Source: Crateriforma conspicua (GTDB lineage Bacteria; Planctomycetota; Planctomycetia; Pirellulales; Pirellulaceae). From it: 64,000 nt of DNA. The stretch's first letter is position 1, and each line of letters opens with the position of its first letter. A program made the position numbers and the translations under genes. The DNA lies in contig NZ_CP036319.1 in NCBI RefSeq assembly GCF_007752935.1, positions 6,056,501 to 6,120,500 on the forward strand, given 5' to 3'. Positions 1 to 9,780 of the stretch are shown piece after piece. The notes beneath the pieces are model-generated. The model saw only the letters and a list, made by a program, of their open reading frames with translations, had not been told where the DNA came from and did not search any database.

Positions 1-1
1 C

Positions 2-268
2 ATTTTGACGACGTTGAACGGTTTTTCACCGGCACGTCCCGACGCGATGATCTTGACCAAGATGGACGAAACACCGCACAGCGCAACGGTACTGGCCGCG
101 CTCGAACAGTCGGCCACAAGCGACCGCGGAAACGGGCGCTCATTGCCGCTGAGCTACGTCACACATGGTCAGCAAGTACCCGACGACATCGGCATTGCCG
201 ACGCGGATGCTTTGGCACAGCAAATGTTTCCCTCTGCGGTTTCACGACAGCACTTGGAAGCCGCCTGA
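2..268 (+). CDS. flhF: FlhF C-terminal fragment (SRP-type GTPase, flagellar placement)
   Basis: The reading frame is open at the left edge, so only about the last 88 residues are present. They contain the SRP-GTPase G4-like stretch ILTKMDET followed by the characteristic LPLSYVTHGQQVPDDI motif seen at the end of the FlhF/Ffh/FtsY NG domain. FlhF directs flagellar placement at the pole with the cell membrane. The assignment to FlhF rather than Ffh or FtsY rests on this short C-terminus (no M domain follows) and on the fliA gene 500 bp downstream on the same strand. It is truncated by the window, not by mutation. Confidence 0.8.
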   Translation: MLTTLNGFSPARPDAMILTKMDETPHSATVLAALEQSATSDRGNGRSLPLSYVTHGQQVPDDIGIADADALAQQMFPSAVSRQHLEAA

Positions 269-439
269 GAAACGGATTGTTAAAGGTTTTTCGATCAATC
301 CGATCAAGTCAAAGCCACCCGCCAACCGATACAGAAAAATGGAGCGGCCCGCACAAGAGAAATTCAGCTTGAGTCTGATTTTCAAAATCTTGCCAGATCG
401 TTCCGACAGGAATTTATTGTTTCGATTTGACCCGTTCAC

Positions 440-724
440 GTGGATGGGCCGTTGATCAGAACCTACGCCGTCTCACTCGGTTCCCTCGCCATGGCGATGG
501 TCATCATTCGCGGTGCAATCCACCGCGAATTGGTCAGCCAAGTGGTTTTGGAATCCGTGACCGTGCTGGTGGTGTTCGCGATCATCGGCGCCTTTGCCGG
601 ATGGATCACGGATCACCTGATCTGTCACAACGTCGAACAGATGTTTCGCCACCGAGTGGACTGGTATCGCCAGAGCATCGCGGAAATCGAAACGTCGACA
701 ACGAAATCCAAAAATACAGACTAA
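440..724 (+). CDS. small two-helix membrane protein between flhF and fliA
   Basis: A 94-residue protein starting at GTG. It has two predicted membrane helices (about residues 11-27 and 37-56) and a charged C-terminal tail of about 35 residues. I do not recognise a named family. It sits between flhF and fliA on the same strand, in the place where many flagellar operons carry flhG, but it has no Walker A motif and is not FlhG. The location suggests a flagellar or motility role, which is inference. The internal TTG at 452 is an alternative start; neither has a strong Shine-Dalgarno sequence. Confidence 0.6.
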   Translation: MDGPLIRTYAVSLGSLAMAMVIIRGAIHRELVSQVVLESVTVLVVFAIIGAFAGWITDHLICHNVEQMFRHRVDWYRQSIAEIETSTTKSKNTD

Positions 725-786
725 ACGTGGCCAAACGCGTCGCCGGCAGGATGCCGCGACGGCCAAATGATTTCACGGAGGATTGA

Positions 787-1584
787 ATGGCAGCGACAGT
801 CACAGCCGATGACGAGATCCTACAAGTATGGGCCACGTTGAAGGAGACGTCGAAAGACGCTCCCAACTACGAACCGCTTCGCAACAAGCTGGTCGAACGG
901 TACATGCCGCTGGTCAAATACAACGGCGAACGTATCTGGCAACGCTTGCCCGATGGCGTCGATCTGGACGACTTGATCAGCGCGGGCATCTTCGGGTTGA
1001 TGGACGCCATCGACGCGTACGACCTGGACCGCGGTGTCAAATTCGAAACCTATTGCGTGCCACGGATTCGTGGCGCCATGCTGGATGAACTGCGAACGAT
1101 GGACTGGGTCCCGCGTTTGGTTCGCAGCAAAGCCAGCAAACTGGGCGTCGCTCGCAAGACCCTGGAAACAAAGTTGGGGCGTGCCCCGACCGTCCAAGAA
1201 CTTGCCGAGCACATGGAATTGGACGTCAAAGAAGTCGAGAAGATGCAGTCCGATGCCAACGCGGTCGGCGTCGTTTCGCTGAACAAGAAGTGGTACGAAA
1301 CGGACAGTTACAAGGACGTTCGTGAAATCGACATTCTGGAAGACAAGAAGGGTGAAGACCCGACGCGTCGTGTCCAGAAGAACGACCTGATGCGTCTGGT
1401 GACCAAAGGCCTGAATCGAAACGAACGCTTGATCATCATTCTTTACTACTACGAAGAATTGACGATGAAGGAAATCGGCGCGACGTTGGATCTTTCCGAG
1501 TCACGCGTCAGCCAAATGCACACCTCCATTGTCAACCGGTTGCAAACGCAACTGGGTGTCCGCAAGACTGAATTCGCCGCCTAG
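787..1584 (+). CDS. fliA: RNA polymerase sigma factor FliA (sigma-28)
   Basis: A 265-residue sigma-70 family protein of the length typical for FliA/WhiG. Region 2 is clear (DLDDLISAGIFGLMDAID, then FETYCVPRIRGAMLDELR, a hallmark of the FliA branch), a region 3 follows, and region 4 lies near the C-terminus (LTMKEIGATLDLSESRVSQ). The start is well supported: GGAGG lies 4 bp upstream of the ATG. FliA directs transcription of late flagellar genes and is held inactive by FlgM, for which a candidate lies at 54360-54656. The gene is last in the flhF-side cluster and is followed by a rho-independent terminator. Confidence 0.92.
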   Translation: MAATVTADDEILQVWATLKETSKDAPNYEPLRNKLVERYMPLVKYNGERIWQRLPDGVDLDDLISAGIFGLMDAIDAYDLDRGVKFETYCVPRIRGAMLDELRTMDWVPRLVRSKASKLGVARKTLETKLGRAPTVQELAEHMELDVKEVEKMQSDANAVGVVSLNKKWYETDSYKDVREIDILEDKKGEDPTRRVQKNDLMRLVTKGLNRNERLIIILYYYEELTMKEIGATLDLSESRVSQMHTSIVNRLQTQLGVRKTEFAA

Positions 1585-1612
1585 ATCGTCATCTGATGCT
1601 CTAGCTCGAACA

Positions 1613-1642
1613 GCCGCCGGTGTTTTCATCGGCGGCTTTTTT
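1613..1642 (+). terminator. rho-independent terminator after fliA
   Basis: A perfect 7-bp G+C stem (GCCGCCG at 1613-1619 with CGGCGGC at 1630-1636) and a 10-nt loop are followed at once by six T residues. It lies 29 bp past the fliA stop codon and marks the end of the flagellar transcription unit. Confidence 0.88.
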
Positions 1643-1872
1643 CATGCGACAACCGTTGTCTTGATACCCCCAAACACAATCGCACTTTCGAACGTTTGCA
1701 AAGACGATTCTTCATGCCGGCGAATCGCGATCAAATCCCTATCGTCTGGTGCGCGTGACCTTGTCCACGACAGCGAACCGTGGGCCGTTGCGATAAAATC
1801 TTGGCATCCCCATTCATGGGCCCCTTTGGATTAAGCCCACCCACCAAGTCCTTTTCGCACGACCGCTGACCT

Positions 1873-3357
1873 ATGATCCTGGCACTTGACCAAGGCACCA
1901 CCAGCAGCCGCGCCCTGCTGATCCATCACGACGGATCCGTCGTTGGAATGAAACAGCAAGAGTTCACCCAGCATTATCCCAAGCCGGGCTGGGTCGAACA
2001 CGATGCGTTGCAAATCTGGCAAACCCAACGCGACGTCGCACAACAGTTGCTTCAGGAACAGCAGATTTCAGCGGACGCTGTGTCGGGAATCGGCATCACC
2101 AACCAGCGTGAAACAACCATCATCTGGAATCGCGACACCGGACAGCCTCTAGCGCCGGCAATCGTGTGGCAGGATCGCCGCACCGCCGAGCAATGCGAAC
2201 GTTTGGTCGGGGCAGGGCACAGCGAACGTGTACGAAACAAGACGGGATTGGTGATTGATCCCTACTTTTGTGCCACCAAGTTGCGGTGGCTGCTGGACCA
2301 CACACCCGACGCTCGGCGGCTAGCCGATTCCGGAAAGGTCGCGTTCGGGACCGTCGACAGTTGGCTGATCTGGAACCTGACCGGGGGGCAACACCACATC
2401 ACCGACGTCACCAACGCGTCACGAACCATGTTATGGAATCTGTCGGATCAGCGATGGGACGACGAACTGCTGCAGCTATTCGACATCCCGGCCAGCGTTT
2501 TACCCGACGTTGTTTTGTCGTCCGCGATCCATGGTGAAACGATCCCCGACTTGTTCGGTTCCCCGATTCGAATCGCCGGAATCGCGGGCGATCAACAAGC
2601 CGCTTTGATGGGACAAAATTGTTCACGACATGGTATGGCAAAAAACACCTATGGGACCGGTTGCTTCATGCTGATGAACATCGGCAATCATCCGATGCTT
2701 TCCGAATCCAAGCTGTTGACCACGGCGGCATGTCGCTTGGACGAATCGCCCTCCTACGCGCTGGAAGGCAGCATCTTTGTCGCCGGTGCAGCGGTGCAGT
2801 GGCTTCGCGACGGATTGGGCATCATCGAACAATCGTCTGATGTCGAAGCTTTGGCTGCTCAGGTCGATGACACCGATGATGTCTATTTGGTTCCGGCACT
2901 GGCCGGATTAGGGGCACCACACTGGGATGCACACGCACGCGGCACTTTGATTGGAATCACTCGGGGGACGACCCGTGCCCATTTGGCTCGCGCGACCTTG
3001 GAGGGCATTGCCTTTCAAGTTGCCGACGTCTTGGACGCAATGAAGGAAGATTCCGGCATCGATCCGACCGAGTTGCGTGTCGATGGTGGCGCGGCTGCGA
3101 ACGATCTGTTGATGCAGTTTCAAGCGGACATCCTGGGCGTTCCGGTTGTTCGCCCCAAGTCGGTGGAAACAACCGCGATGGGCGCCGCCTACCTTGCGGG
3201 TCTCGCAACCGGGTTTTGGAAAGACACCGCCGAAATCGAAACCATCTGGACCGTCGACAGAACGTTTCATCCGACGATGTCGTCCGATGAGGTCATTCAC
3301 CGTCGCGGACGTTGGCGCGACGCCGTTTCCAGATCTCGCCACTGGGATAAAGCTTGA
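1873..3357 (+). CDS. glpK: glycerol kinase
   Basis: Catalyses ATP-dependent phosphorylation of glycerol to sn-glycerol 3-phosphate in the cytoplasm. The 494-residue length matches the family. The N-terminal FGGY-kinase phosphate-binding motif is present ([10 protein letters not shown] near residues 6-15), as are the AIVWQDRR segment, the NTYGTGCF loop and the C-terminal [18 protein letters not shown] nucleotide-binding segment. The stop codon overlaps the start of glpD, so the two form a translationally coupled glycerol catabolic operon. No glycerol facilitator gene is present next to them. Confidence 0.96.
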   Translation: MILALDQGTTSSRALLIHHDGSVVGMKQQEFTQHYPKPGWVEHDALQIWQTQRDVAQQLLQEQQISADAVSGIGITNQRETTIIWNRDTGQPLAPAIVWQDRRTAEQCERLVGAGHSERVRNKTGLVIDPYFCATKLRWLLDHTPDARRLADSGKVAFGTVDSWLIWNLTGGQHHITDVTNASRTMLWNLSDQRWDDELLQLFDIPASVLPDVVLSSAIHGETIPDLFGSPIRIAGIAGDQQAALMGQNCSRHGMAKNTYGTGCFMLMNIGNHPMLSESKLLTTAACRLDESPSYALEGSIFVAGAAVQWLRDGLGIIEQSSDVEALAAQVDDTDDVYLVPALAGLGAPHWDAHARGTLIGITRGTTRAHLARATLEGIAFQVADVLDAMKEDSGIDPTELRVDGGAAANDLLMQFQADILGVPVVRPKSVETTAMGAAYLAGLATGFWKDTAEIETIWTVDRTFHPTMSSDEVIHRRGRWRDAVSRSRHWDKA

Positions 3358-4904
3358 TGCCCACGAATATCTCCCCCAAACCACTGGACCGGCACGCATC
3401 GATTGAACGAATCCAAAGTCGTTCTGACCCCTGGGACTTGGTTGTCATCGGAGGCGGGGCAACGGGTGTCGGCATCGCGTTGGATGCGTCAACGCGAGGC
3501 TTGGATGTCGTGCTGGTGGAACGAGACGACTTCGGCAAAGGCACCTCCAGCCGAAGTACGAAGCTGGTTCACGGTGGCGTGCGATATCTCCAGCAGGGCA
3601 ACCTAACCCTCGTCCGCGATGCACTGCGTGAACGATCGTTGTTGCGGAAGAACGCACCACACACGGTTCATCCGCTGTCGTTCATCATTCCCTGTGATTC
3701 AAAACTTGCCCGATGGTATTACTGGTCCGGGCTGAAGCTGTATGACGTGCTGGCGACCGGCGCAGGTTTCGCGGGTTCAAAAATGCTTGACGCCAAGTCC
3801 GTCGTCGAACACCTGCCTACGTTGGCCAATCACGGAACCGGCGGCGGCGTCCAATACCAAGACGGCCAGTTTGATGACACACAGTTGTTGACGGACATGG
3901 CGCTGACCGCGGCACAGCACGATGCATGCTTGCTGAACTATGCCAACGCGTTCGACTTTGAAAAGTCGGCTTCGGGGGCGATCGCTGGTGTCCACGTGAC
4001 CGATACGGAATCGCATCAATCGTTGGATATTCGGGGCAGGGCAGTGGTCAATGCGACCGGCCCCTTCTGCGACCAGCTACGAGCGGTCGATGCGCCGGAC
4101 AGTTCACCCTTGGTCGCCGCCAGCCAAGGCGTCCACATTGTCTTGCCCAAAGATTTCCTGCCGGGATCATCGGCACTGATGGTGCCCAAGACCAGCGACG
4201 GGCGTGTATTGTTCATGATCCCCTGGCACGATCATGTTTTGGTCGGAACCACCGACACGGCGATTGACAAAGCGATCGTCGAACCGTCGGCGCAGGATCA
4301 GGAAATCGATTTTATTCTGGAGACGGCATCGGATTATCTGAACCGCCGACCAGGATACGAAGACATCCAAAGCGTCTTCACCGGGATTCGCCCCTTGGTG
4401 CAAGACGATCCGAGCGCCAAGACGGCATCGCTTTCAAGAGATCACAAGATTCAGGTGTCCACCTCCGGACTAATCACCATCACTGGCGGCAAATGGACAA
4501 CCGTTCGGAAAATGGCGGAAGACGTGGTGGACCGAGCGATCAAAACAGCAAATCTGCCATCGCGACCATGTCGCACCACCGACACTGCCATCATCGATGG
4601 GAATGCCATCAAACCGGACTGTGCCGACCCGACGCCTCTTCATCAGGACTTCGCCTACACGGTTGCCGACATCCAACGAGCAGTACGCTATCAAATGGCC
4701 AGAACGGTGGAGGACGTTCTGGCACGCCGCACACGATGTCTGTTCCTGAACACATCGTCGACAATGGCGATCGCCGAGAAAGTGGCGGACATCATGGCGA
4801 CCGAACTGAAAGAAGATGGCGACTGGAAACAGACGCAACTGAGCGACTTTCGCGAAACGGCAGCTCACTTCTTTCCGCCATCTAAACCGATGGAAATTCG
4901 CTAG
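3357..4904 (+). CDS. glpD: aerobic glycerol-3-phosphate dehydrogenase
   Basis: FAD-dependent membrane-associated dehydrogenase that oxidises glycerol 3-phosphate to dihydroxyacetone phosphate and passes electrons to quinone. The 515-residue protein has an N-terminal FAD dinucleotide fold (VVIGGGATGVGIALDA, then TSSRSTKLVHGGVRYL), a central DAO domain with GTTDT and TGGKWTT motifs, and a C-terminal helical domain (about residues 420-510). I chose the ATG at 3357, which overlaps the glpK stop by one base, over a TTG three bases upstream. Together with glpK it turns glycerol into a glycolytic intermediate. Confidence 0.95.
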   Translation: MPTNISPKPLDRHASIERIQSRSDPWDLVVIGGGATGVGIALDASTRGLDVVLVERDDFGKGTSSRSTKLVHGGVRYLQQGNLTLVRDALRERSLLRKNAPHTVHPLSFIIPCDSKLARWYYWSGLKLYDVLATGAGFAGSKMLDAKSVVEHLPTLANHGTGGGVQYQDGQFDDTQLLTDMALTAAQHDACLLNYANAFDFEKSASGAIAGVHVTDTESHQSLDIRGRAVVNATGPFCDQLRAVDAPDSSPLVAASQGVHIVLPKDFLPGSSALMVPKTSDGRVLFMIPWHDHVLVGTTDTAIDKAIVEPSAQDQEIDFILETASDYLNRRPGYEDIQSVFTGIRPLVQDDPSAKTASLSRDHKIQVSTSGLITITGGKWTTVRKMAEDVVDRAIKTANLPSRPCRTTDTAIIDGNAIKPDCADPTPLHQDFAYTVADIQRAVRYQMARTVEDVLARRTRCLFLNTSSTMAIAEKVADIMATELKEDGDWKQTQLSDFRETAAHFFPPSKPMEIR

Positions 4905-4917
4905 TCCACCTGACAAC

Positions 4918-4938
4918 GTTGCATCCGATAGCTGCAAC
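4918..4938. terminator. hairpin between convergent glpD and sulfatase genes
   Basis: GTTGCA at 4918-4923 pairs with TGCAAC at 4933-4938 around a 9-nt loop. It lies in the 58-bp gap between two genes that end facing each other. There is no T-run on either strand, so a role as a bidirectional terminator is only suggested by position. Confidence 0.35.
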
Positions 4939-4962
4939 CATTGTTGACTTCCGTCGGCCCGA

Positions 4963-6552
4963 TCAAAGGGCTGCTGGTTCAAAAGGACTGGTCGGCGGAT
5001 ACGCAATAGCGCGATCCCCAAACAGTTCCCGAAGTCTTTCAACGCTGCGCCGGACCGATTCATCCGGTTGAGTTGCCAAGTTATGGAATTCCATCGGATC
5101 GCTATGGTGGTCATACAGTTCAACACCTGAATCTCCGCCATTCCATTCCGTATAGCGATACCTTCTGGTTCGAACCGAGCGTCCCATGACTGGTGTTGCC
5201 AAGCGTTGATCCGCAGGGCGTAACACCTGCGTCACCGCGCTGCCGTTCCAATCTTCAATCAGCGGTTGATCCAACAACGGCACCAATGAACGGCCATGCA
5301 GCCGTCCGGCCAAGTCACCCAACGGCACACCGGCGGTTTGTAGACAGGTCGGAAAGATATCAACAAATTCAACGATACGATCACAACTGGCGCCGTTTCC
5401 CTTGGCTTCGGGCGAATACATGATCAGCGGTGTTCGTGCCCCTTGTTCAAAGAGCGTTCGTTTTTGCCAGACGCCGTCGTGTTCTCCCAGATGGTATCCG
5501 TGATCGGACCAAAACACGATCACAAGATCATCCCACAAGTCGGCAGCGTCCACGGCATCTAATATCCGTCCCACTTGCGCGTCAACGAATGAAACGGTCG
5601 CATAATAGGCTTGGATTGCTTTCCGCAGCGTCATTGAATCCAAACCATAGTTTGGAACGGGGCAATTGTGTGCAAACGCCGGCGTGGGGATATCGTCACG
5701 ATCATTTTCGGGTGACCAAGGAAGCCGAATGGTCTGAAGTGGATAAAGATCAAAATACTTCTTGGGTGCAATGTAAGGCGTATGGGGTCGAAAGAACCCA
5801 GCTGCAATGAACTGGGGTCGTTTTGGCACATCTTCCAGCCACTGAATCGCTTGCGTTGCAACCATCCCATCGGTCTGTTCTTCATCGGTTCCATCGGCGG
5901 CCAACCATGACAACGAAGCACTGATCTTGCGATGCGGTTCGGCGTTGAAGACGAGGTGCTCCTCACGCTTGTCTCGACCTTTTGGATTGACAACCTGATC
6001 CCAAGACACAGGATCATCAAACCCATCGGTGCCGATTGCAGCGGGAACCGCATAGTGAAAAATCTTCCCGACTCGTCGGGTTTGGTACCCCGCCTTTTGA
6101 AAGGCTTGGGGCAGGGTCACGACACCGGGTAATTCTTCGCGGAAATGACGCGCCAAGTCGTACACCTTGATGGCGTCAGGCCGCAATCCGGTCATCACCG
6201 AAGCACGCGACGGATTGCAAAGAGGCAACTGGTTATAGGCACGATCAAACTTGACCCCGCGAGACGCCAACCGATCGATGTTCGGTGTCACCGCAACCGG
6301 ATCACCGTAGCACCGAATGGCGGCGCCCAAATCGTCGACCGCAATCATCAGAACCGATTTCGGCGTTTCCGCATCCACTGTGGCCGCACAAATGCCCAGC
6401 AGCGTTCCAACCAAGATGGCCAACGGAAACTTTGCGACGCTGCACAGCGATCGGTATCCGCCAAAGCACAACGAAGGACGATCCATTTCCACGAACGGCA
6501 AGAACCATTCCTTCGTCAGTCGGCGATATCGGGAAACGAGCGTGGATGCCAT
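4963..6552 (-). CDS. secreted sulfatase, iduronate-2-sulfatase-like
   Basis: Hydrolyses sulfate esters, probably from sulfated polysaccharides outside the cytoplasmic membrane. The formylglycine site is CNPSR (Cys type, needing a formylglycine-generating enzyme), preceded by the metal-binding [16 protein letters not shown] segment and followed by VGKIFHY and [12 protein letters not shown]. An N-terminal hydrophobic segment (about residues 44-60, [16 protein letters not shown]) is a likely signal peptide with a long n-region. A GGAG lies 11 bp before the ATG at 6552; starting at the ATG at 6486 would remove the 37-bp overlap with the upstream sulfatase. It is the last gene of a three-sulfatase leftward operon. 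The substrate cannot be read from sequence. Confidence 0.9.
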   Translation of the reverse strand: MASTLVSRYRRLTKEWFLPFVEMDRPSLCFGGYRSLCSVAKFPLAILVGTLLGICAATVDAETPKSVLMIAVDDLGAAIRCYGDPVAVTPNIDRLASRGVKFDRAYNQLPLCNPSRASVMTGLRPDAIKVYDLARHFREELPGVVTLPQAFQKAGYQTRRVGKIFHYAVPAAIGTDGFDDPVSWDQVVNPKGRDKREEHLVFNAEPHRKISASLSWLAADGTDEEQTDGMVATQAIQWLEDVPKRPQFIAAGFFRPHTPYIAPKKYFDLYPLQTIRLPWSPENDRDDIPTPAFAHNCPVPNYGLDSMTLRKAIQAYYATVSFVDAQVGRILDAVDAADLWDDLVIVFWSDHGYHLGEHDGVWQKRTLFEQGARTPLIMYSPEAKGNGASCDRIVEFVDIFPTCLQTAGVPLGDLAGRLHGRSLVPLLDQPLIEDWNGSAVTQVLRPADQRLATPVMGRSVRTRRYRYTEWNGGDSGVELYDHHSDPMEFHNLATQPDESVRRSVERLRELFGDRAIAYPPTSPFEPAAL

Positions 6553-7913
6553 TGATTAGAATTCTCCAAAGGCCGCGGATCAGCATGAACGGTGCATTGA
6601 TCCCCCTGTTGTAGCATCCAATCGTTCAGTCTGTGTTTGAAATCACCGATGATTGCTTCATGGCTTGGATCGTTCACCAAATTCCGCTGTTCCCAGGGAT
6701 CCGATTCCAAATCGTAAAACTCCCACTCCGGCCGCATGTAGTATTTGTTGACGATCATTTTGGCACGTTCGTCGGACAGAAACCGATCCGACCATTCGTT
6801 CCAGTAGGCACCTGCACCGGGCTTGCGCAGCAGATCCGAGTGATTGGTATGTGCCCATTCTGGATGCAGGTTGTGGATCAGCTTCCAACGACGCGAACGC
6901 ACCGAGCGGATGGGATAGACATTCATCCGGCCATCGCCGGTGTGCGTGGTAAAAATCCAATCTCGGTGCTGATCCGTTTCCCCCAAGGCGACATTAGAAA
7001 ACGAACGTCCGTCCAAATCATCCGCAAGACGGCCACCAACCAGGTCGATCAGCGTCGGCAACAGATCAATCCAACTGACCATGGCACCGGTCGTCTTCCC
7101 GCTTGGAATGTGGCCTGGCCAGGCCATGATCAAGGGAACGCGGGTGCCATAATCATACAAGTTCCATTTCCCAAACGGCCATTGGGATCCATGATCACTG
7201 GAATGCACAAAGCAAACATTGGATCCCAAATGCCGGTCGACATCCGATCGCAGTTCGCCCAGGTACTGGTCCAGTTCTTTGATCTCCTGGTAATAATCCG
7301 CGCGGTGCTTGCGGGTCGCCGGCGTGTCCAGATGATGCGGTGGAAATTCTATATCGCCCACGTCAAAGGTCGTCTCGCTGGTCCAAGGAACATGAGGATT
7401 GCTCGTCCCCACAAACAGACACAGCGGTTTCGACGAATCGTATGTCCGCAAAAATTTCCGGACGTTGGGCTTCAACTGTTGGAGGGACGATTGCAATCGA
7501 ACTTGGTCGAACCCGTACCGTTTCACCTGTTTGCCGTGTGCGACTTTTCCAAACGCAGCAACATAGTATCCGGCGTCTTTCAAATTCCCGACCAGTGACG
7601 CAATTTCGGGACGTGGTTGCGTATGGTTGGCCTCCGCGCCGTTGCGAGCAGGCATCAATCCGGTCAGTAGAGCGGCGCGACTTGGCGCACAGGCGGGTGA
7701 AGCCACAAATGCATGGGTGAACACAAGACCTTCATCAGCCAAACGCTCCATCTGTGGCGTCGGAATATTTGAATTTCCATAAAGGCTGGAATCTGCCTGC
7801 GAGTGGTCATCCGAAAGATAGACGACCAAATGTGGCAACTGCGTCCCACCATCATCCGCCACAGACACCCCAATCGCGGTGAATGCAGCCATCCATATCA
7901 CAGCCAATCGCAT
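6516..7913 (-). CDS. secreted sulfatase (second of three)
   Basis: A 465-residue arylsulfatase-superfamily protein. The N-terminal metal site [12 protein letters not shown], the formylglycine motif CAPSR in an AALLTGLMP context, and FGKVAHGK are all in place. The start at ATG 7913 is chosen because GAGGGA lies 7 bp upstream and the product then begins with a short signal peptide ([19 protein letters not shown]). A longer frame reaches 7964 but lacks such support. It is 66 bp from the upstream sulfatase and its 3' end overlaps the next, so the three are probably co-transcribed. The relation to heparan or N-sulfoglucosamine-type sulfatases is a guess from overall layout. Confidence 0.9.
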   Translation of the reverse strand: MRLAVIWMAAFTAIGVSVADDGGTQLPHLVVYLSDDHSQADSSLYGNSNIPTPQMERLADEGLVFTHAFVASPACAPSRAALLTGLMPARNGAEANHTQPRPEIASLVGNLKDAGYYVAAFGKVAHGKQVKRYGFDQVRLQSSLQQLKPNVRKFLRTYDSSKPLCLFVGTSNPHVPWTSETTFDVGDIEFPPHHLDTPATRKHRADYYQEIKELDQYLGELRSDVDRHLGSNVCFVHSSDHGSQWPFGKWNLYDYGTRVPLIMAWPGHIPSGKTTGAMVSWIDLLPTLIDLVGGRLADDLDGRSFSNVALGETDQHRDWIFTTHTGDGRMNVYPIRSVRSRRWKLIHNLHPEWAHTNHSDLLRKPGAGAYWNEWSDRFLSDERAKMIVNKYYMRPEWEFYDLESDPWEQRNLVNDPSHEAIIGDFKHRLNDWMLQQGDQCTVHADPRPLENSNQWHPRSFPDIAD

Positions 7914-7979
7914 CAACGAATCCCTCGGCAAGATGAAATACGTTTCCTTGAAATCGACACCCAAAAAGCGATCGGATGA

Positions 7980-9410
7980 CTAATTTGCCTTGGGCGAATG
8001 ACCGGGCATGCGATCATAGGCCTTCATTTCCGTCTGATGACCGGCATCGCCACAGGCGGCCATCCAACGATCCAGTTCCGCTTTCAATCGATCCTTCACC
8101 GCCGTGTACTGCGGCATTCGTGCCAGGTTTTCTTGCTCCAGCGGATCGCTTTGAATGTCGTACAATTCAAATTCCGGGCGACGTGTGTAGCGTCGAACCA
8201 ATTCGGCGGCTTGTGCGTTTCCGTTTTCTGCAGCCTCAATCCAACTTTTGAATTCTTTTGATCGAGTGCATGCGTTTTGGAACTCCATTTCAGGACTGAA
8301 GTTCCAGATGTACTTAAAGCGTCCGGAACGAACCGATCGGATTCCATAGTATTCCGATCCATGGTGAATCCCCCGCGTGGTCATTTCACCAAACACATAA
8401 TTTTTGTGTGTCTGCTTGCCCGCAAACACATTCACAAGGCTTGCGCCGTCCAGATTGTTGTCAGGCATCCCGCCGGCGACCTCAATCCAAGTCGGTAAAA
8501 AGTCCACATACTCGATCATGGCCGGATTCACCGTACCTGGCTTCACTCTTCCAGGCCAACGAACCACGCAAGCCGACTGAAGCCCTGTGTCATAGCAGGT
8601 CCATTTAGCGAACGGGAAGGAATTGCCTTGCTCGCTGACGACCATGACCAGAGTATTGTCGGTCAAACCCCGTTTATCCAACAGGTCCAACAACTTGCCG
8701 ACTTGACCATCGAAGTATGTAATCTCGGCAAGATACCGCGAGAATGCGTCACGTGTTTCAGGCGTGTCGACAAAGTAGGGCGGCAGTTCCAAATCCGACG
8801 GGGGATATTGCGACGCATCCCCCTTGTCCCACGGGCTGTGGGGTTCGTTCGAACAGGCGAGCAAACAAAACGGCTGACCAGCCTGTTTGCACTCCACAAA
8901 GAAATTGTCGATGCGTTTGAAATCGGGATTCTTGCCTCGCTTCTTCTTTGCATCTGAATTCAGCTTTTCCCAAGTGAAGACACTCTTCGGATTTACGTGT
9001 GTCTTCCCGCTTTGTGCGACGCGATACCCCAAGTCGCCCAGGTACTGAACGACCGACTTGGTCCCCGGATCGACCGTCGTATGGTTCGGATACGCCCCGC
9101 TTTTGACCGGATAGAGACCGGTGTAAACGTTGTGACGCGTGGGTGAACACATGGGGGCCGCTTGAAAGCAGTGCGTCATCCGCATGCCCTGCGTCGCCAG
9201 CGCATCGATATTGGGTGTCAACGCTTGCCCGCCATAACAACCGATATCTCGAAACGTACAATCATCCGCAATCACAAATACGATGTTGCTGGGTTCCCTT
9301 TTGGCAGCGTCGGCTGATTCACTGCCCATCGCAGTGCCAGTCCAGCAGACGCCAGAAATCCAGAAAAACGCTATCAAGAATAGACGCGCAATGCTCGTTT
9401 GATTTGGCAT
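7980..9410 (-). CDS. secreted sulfatase (first of three)
   Basis: A 476-residue sulfatase with a signal peptide (residues about 8-28, ending near AMGSESA), metal ligands in FVIADDCTFRDIGCYGG, the formylglycine motif CSPTR, and GKTHVNPK. GAGA lies 4 bp ahead of the ATG. It is the promoter-proximal gene of the leftward sulfatase row and its untranslated leader carries an extended hairpin (9433-9485). Planctomycetes typically carry dozens of such enzymes for breaking down algal sulfated polysaccharides; grouping three in one operon suggests they attack one shared substrate, which is inference. Confidence 0.9.
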   Translation of the reverse strand: MPNQTSIARLFLIAFFWISGVCWTGTAMGSESADAAKREPSNIVFVIADDCTFRDIGCYGGQALTPNIDALATQGMRMTHCFQAAPMCSPTRHNVYTGLYPVKSGAYPNHTTVDPGTKSVVQYLGDLGYRVAQSGKTHVNPKSVFTWEKLNSDAKKKRGKNPDFKRIDNFFVECKQAGQPFCLLACSNEPHSPWDKGDASQYPPSDLELPPYFVDTPETRDAFSRYLAEITYFDGQVGKLLDLLDKRGLTDNTLVMVVSEQGNSFPFAKWTCYDTGLQSACVVRWPGRVKPGTVNPAMIEYVDFLPTWIEVAGGMPDNNLDGASLVNVFAGKQTHKNYVFGEMTTRGIHHGSEYYGIRSVRSGRFKYIWNFSPEMEFQNACTRSKEFKSWIEAAENGNAQAAELVRRYTRRPEFELYDIQSDPLEQENLARMPQYTAVKDRLKAELDRWMAACGDAGHQTEMKAYDRMPGHSPKAN

Positions 9411-9780
9411 GTTTTCTCAGTTGTCGAGATCGGATCCGAGTACCGCAGAGAATGGAAATGCCATTCACGGGCGGAAACTCGGATCGAAGGGGCGGGGTAG
9501 GGTAGGGGCCGCATGTCTCGGGCCAGGACGGTCCTGGACTGTCTGCTTCAGATCGTCCGCAGGAACACCTTAACTGTAATACGATCGCCGATCGAAATGT
9601 CGACGGCAATTCAGCGTCAACTTTTGTCGGCTGAAGATGGGCGGGCGTTCATCTCCCATGTCACCGGTCCCCCAGGGCTCGTTCGGACCAGCAAATCGGC
9701 GACACTGCCACTGGAACCCCGAGCGATCGCCGCAGTGTGCCACACCAAGCCACTCGATCCCGAAATGGTCGCCAGCGGGT
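9411..9780. other. intergenic region with sulfatase leader
   Basis: 370 bp without a convincing gene, between the 5' end of the first sulfatase and the 3' end of the DUF1559 gene; both lie on the minus strand. The part next to the sulfatase holds an extended hairpin. A 109-residue plus-strand frame (9513-9842) has no recognisable features and runs over the end of the DUF1559 gene. No promoter could be assigned with confidence. Confidence 0.6.
9433..9485 (-). promoter_or_regulatory. extended hairpin in the sulfatase operon leader
   Basis: Three nested paired segments share one axis: GATCCGAGT/ACTCGGATC (9433-9441 with 9477-9485), CCGC/GCGG (9443-9446 with 9471-9474) and AATGG/CCATT (9451-9455 with 9461-9465). 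The element ends 22 bp before the start codon of the first sulfatase. It could be a leader RNA structure controlling the operon or an operator palindrome; no known riboswitch class was recognised. Confidence 0.55.

Noticed and set aside
6633-7598. A 321-codon plus-strand frame over the second sulfatase
   Set aside because: Shadow of a conserved sulfatase gene.
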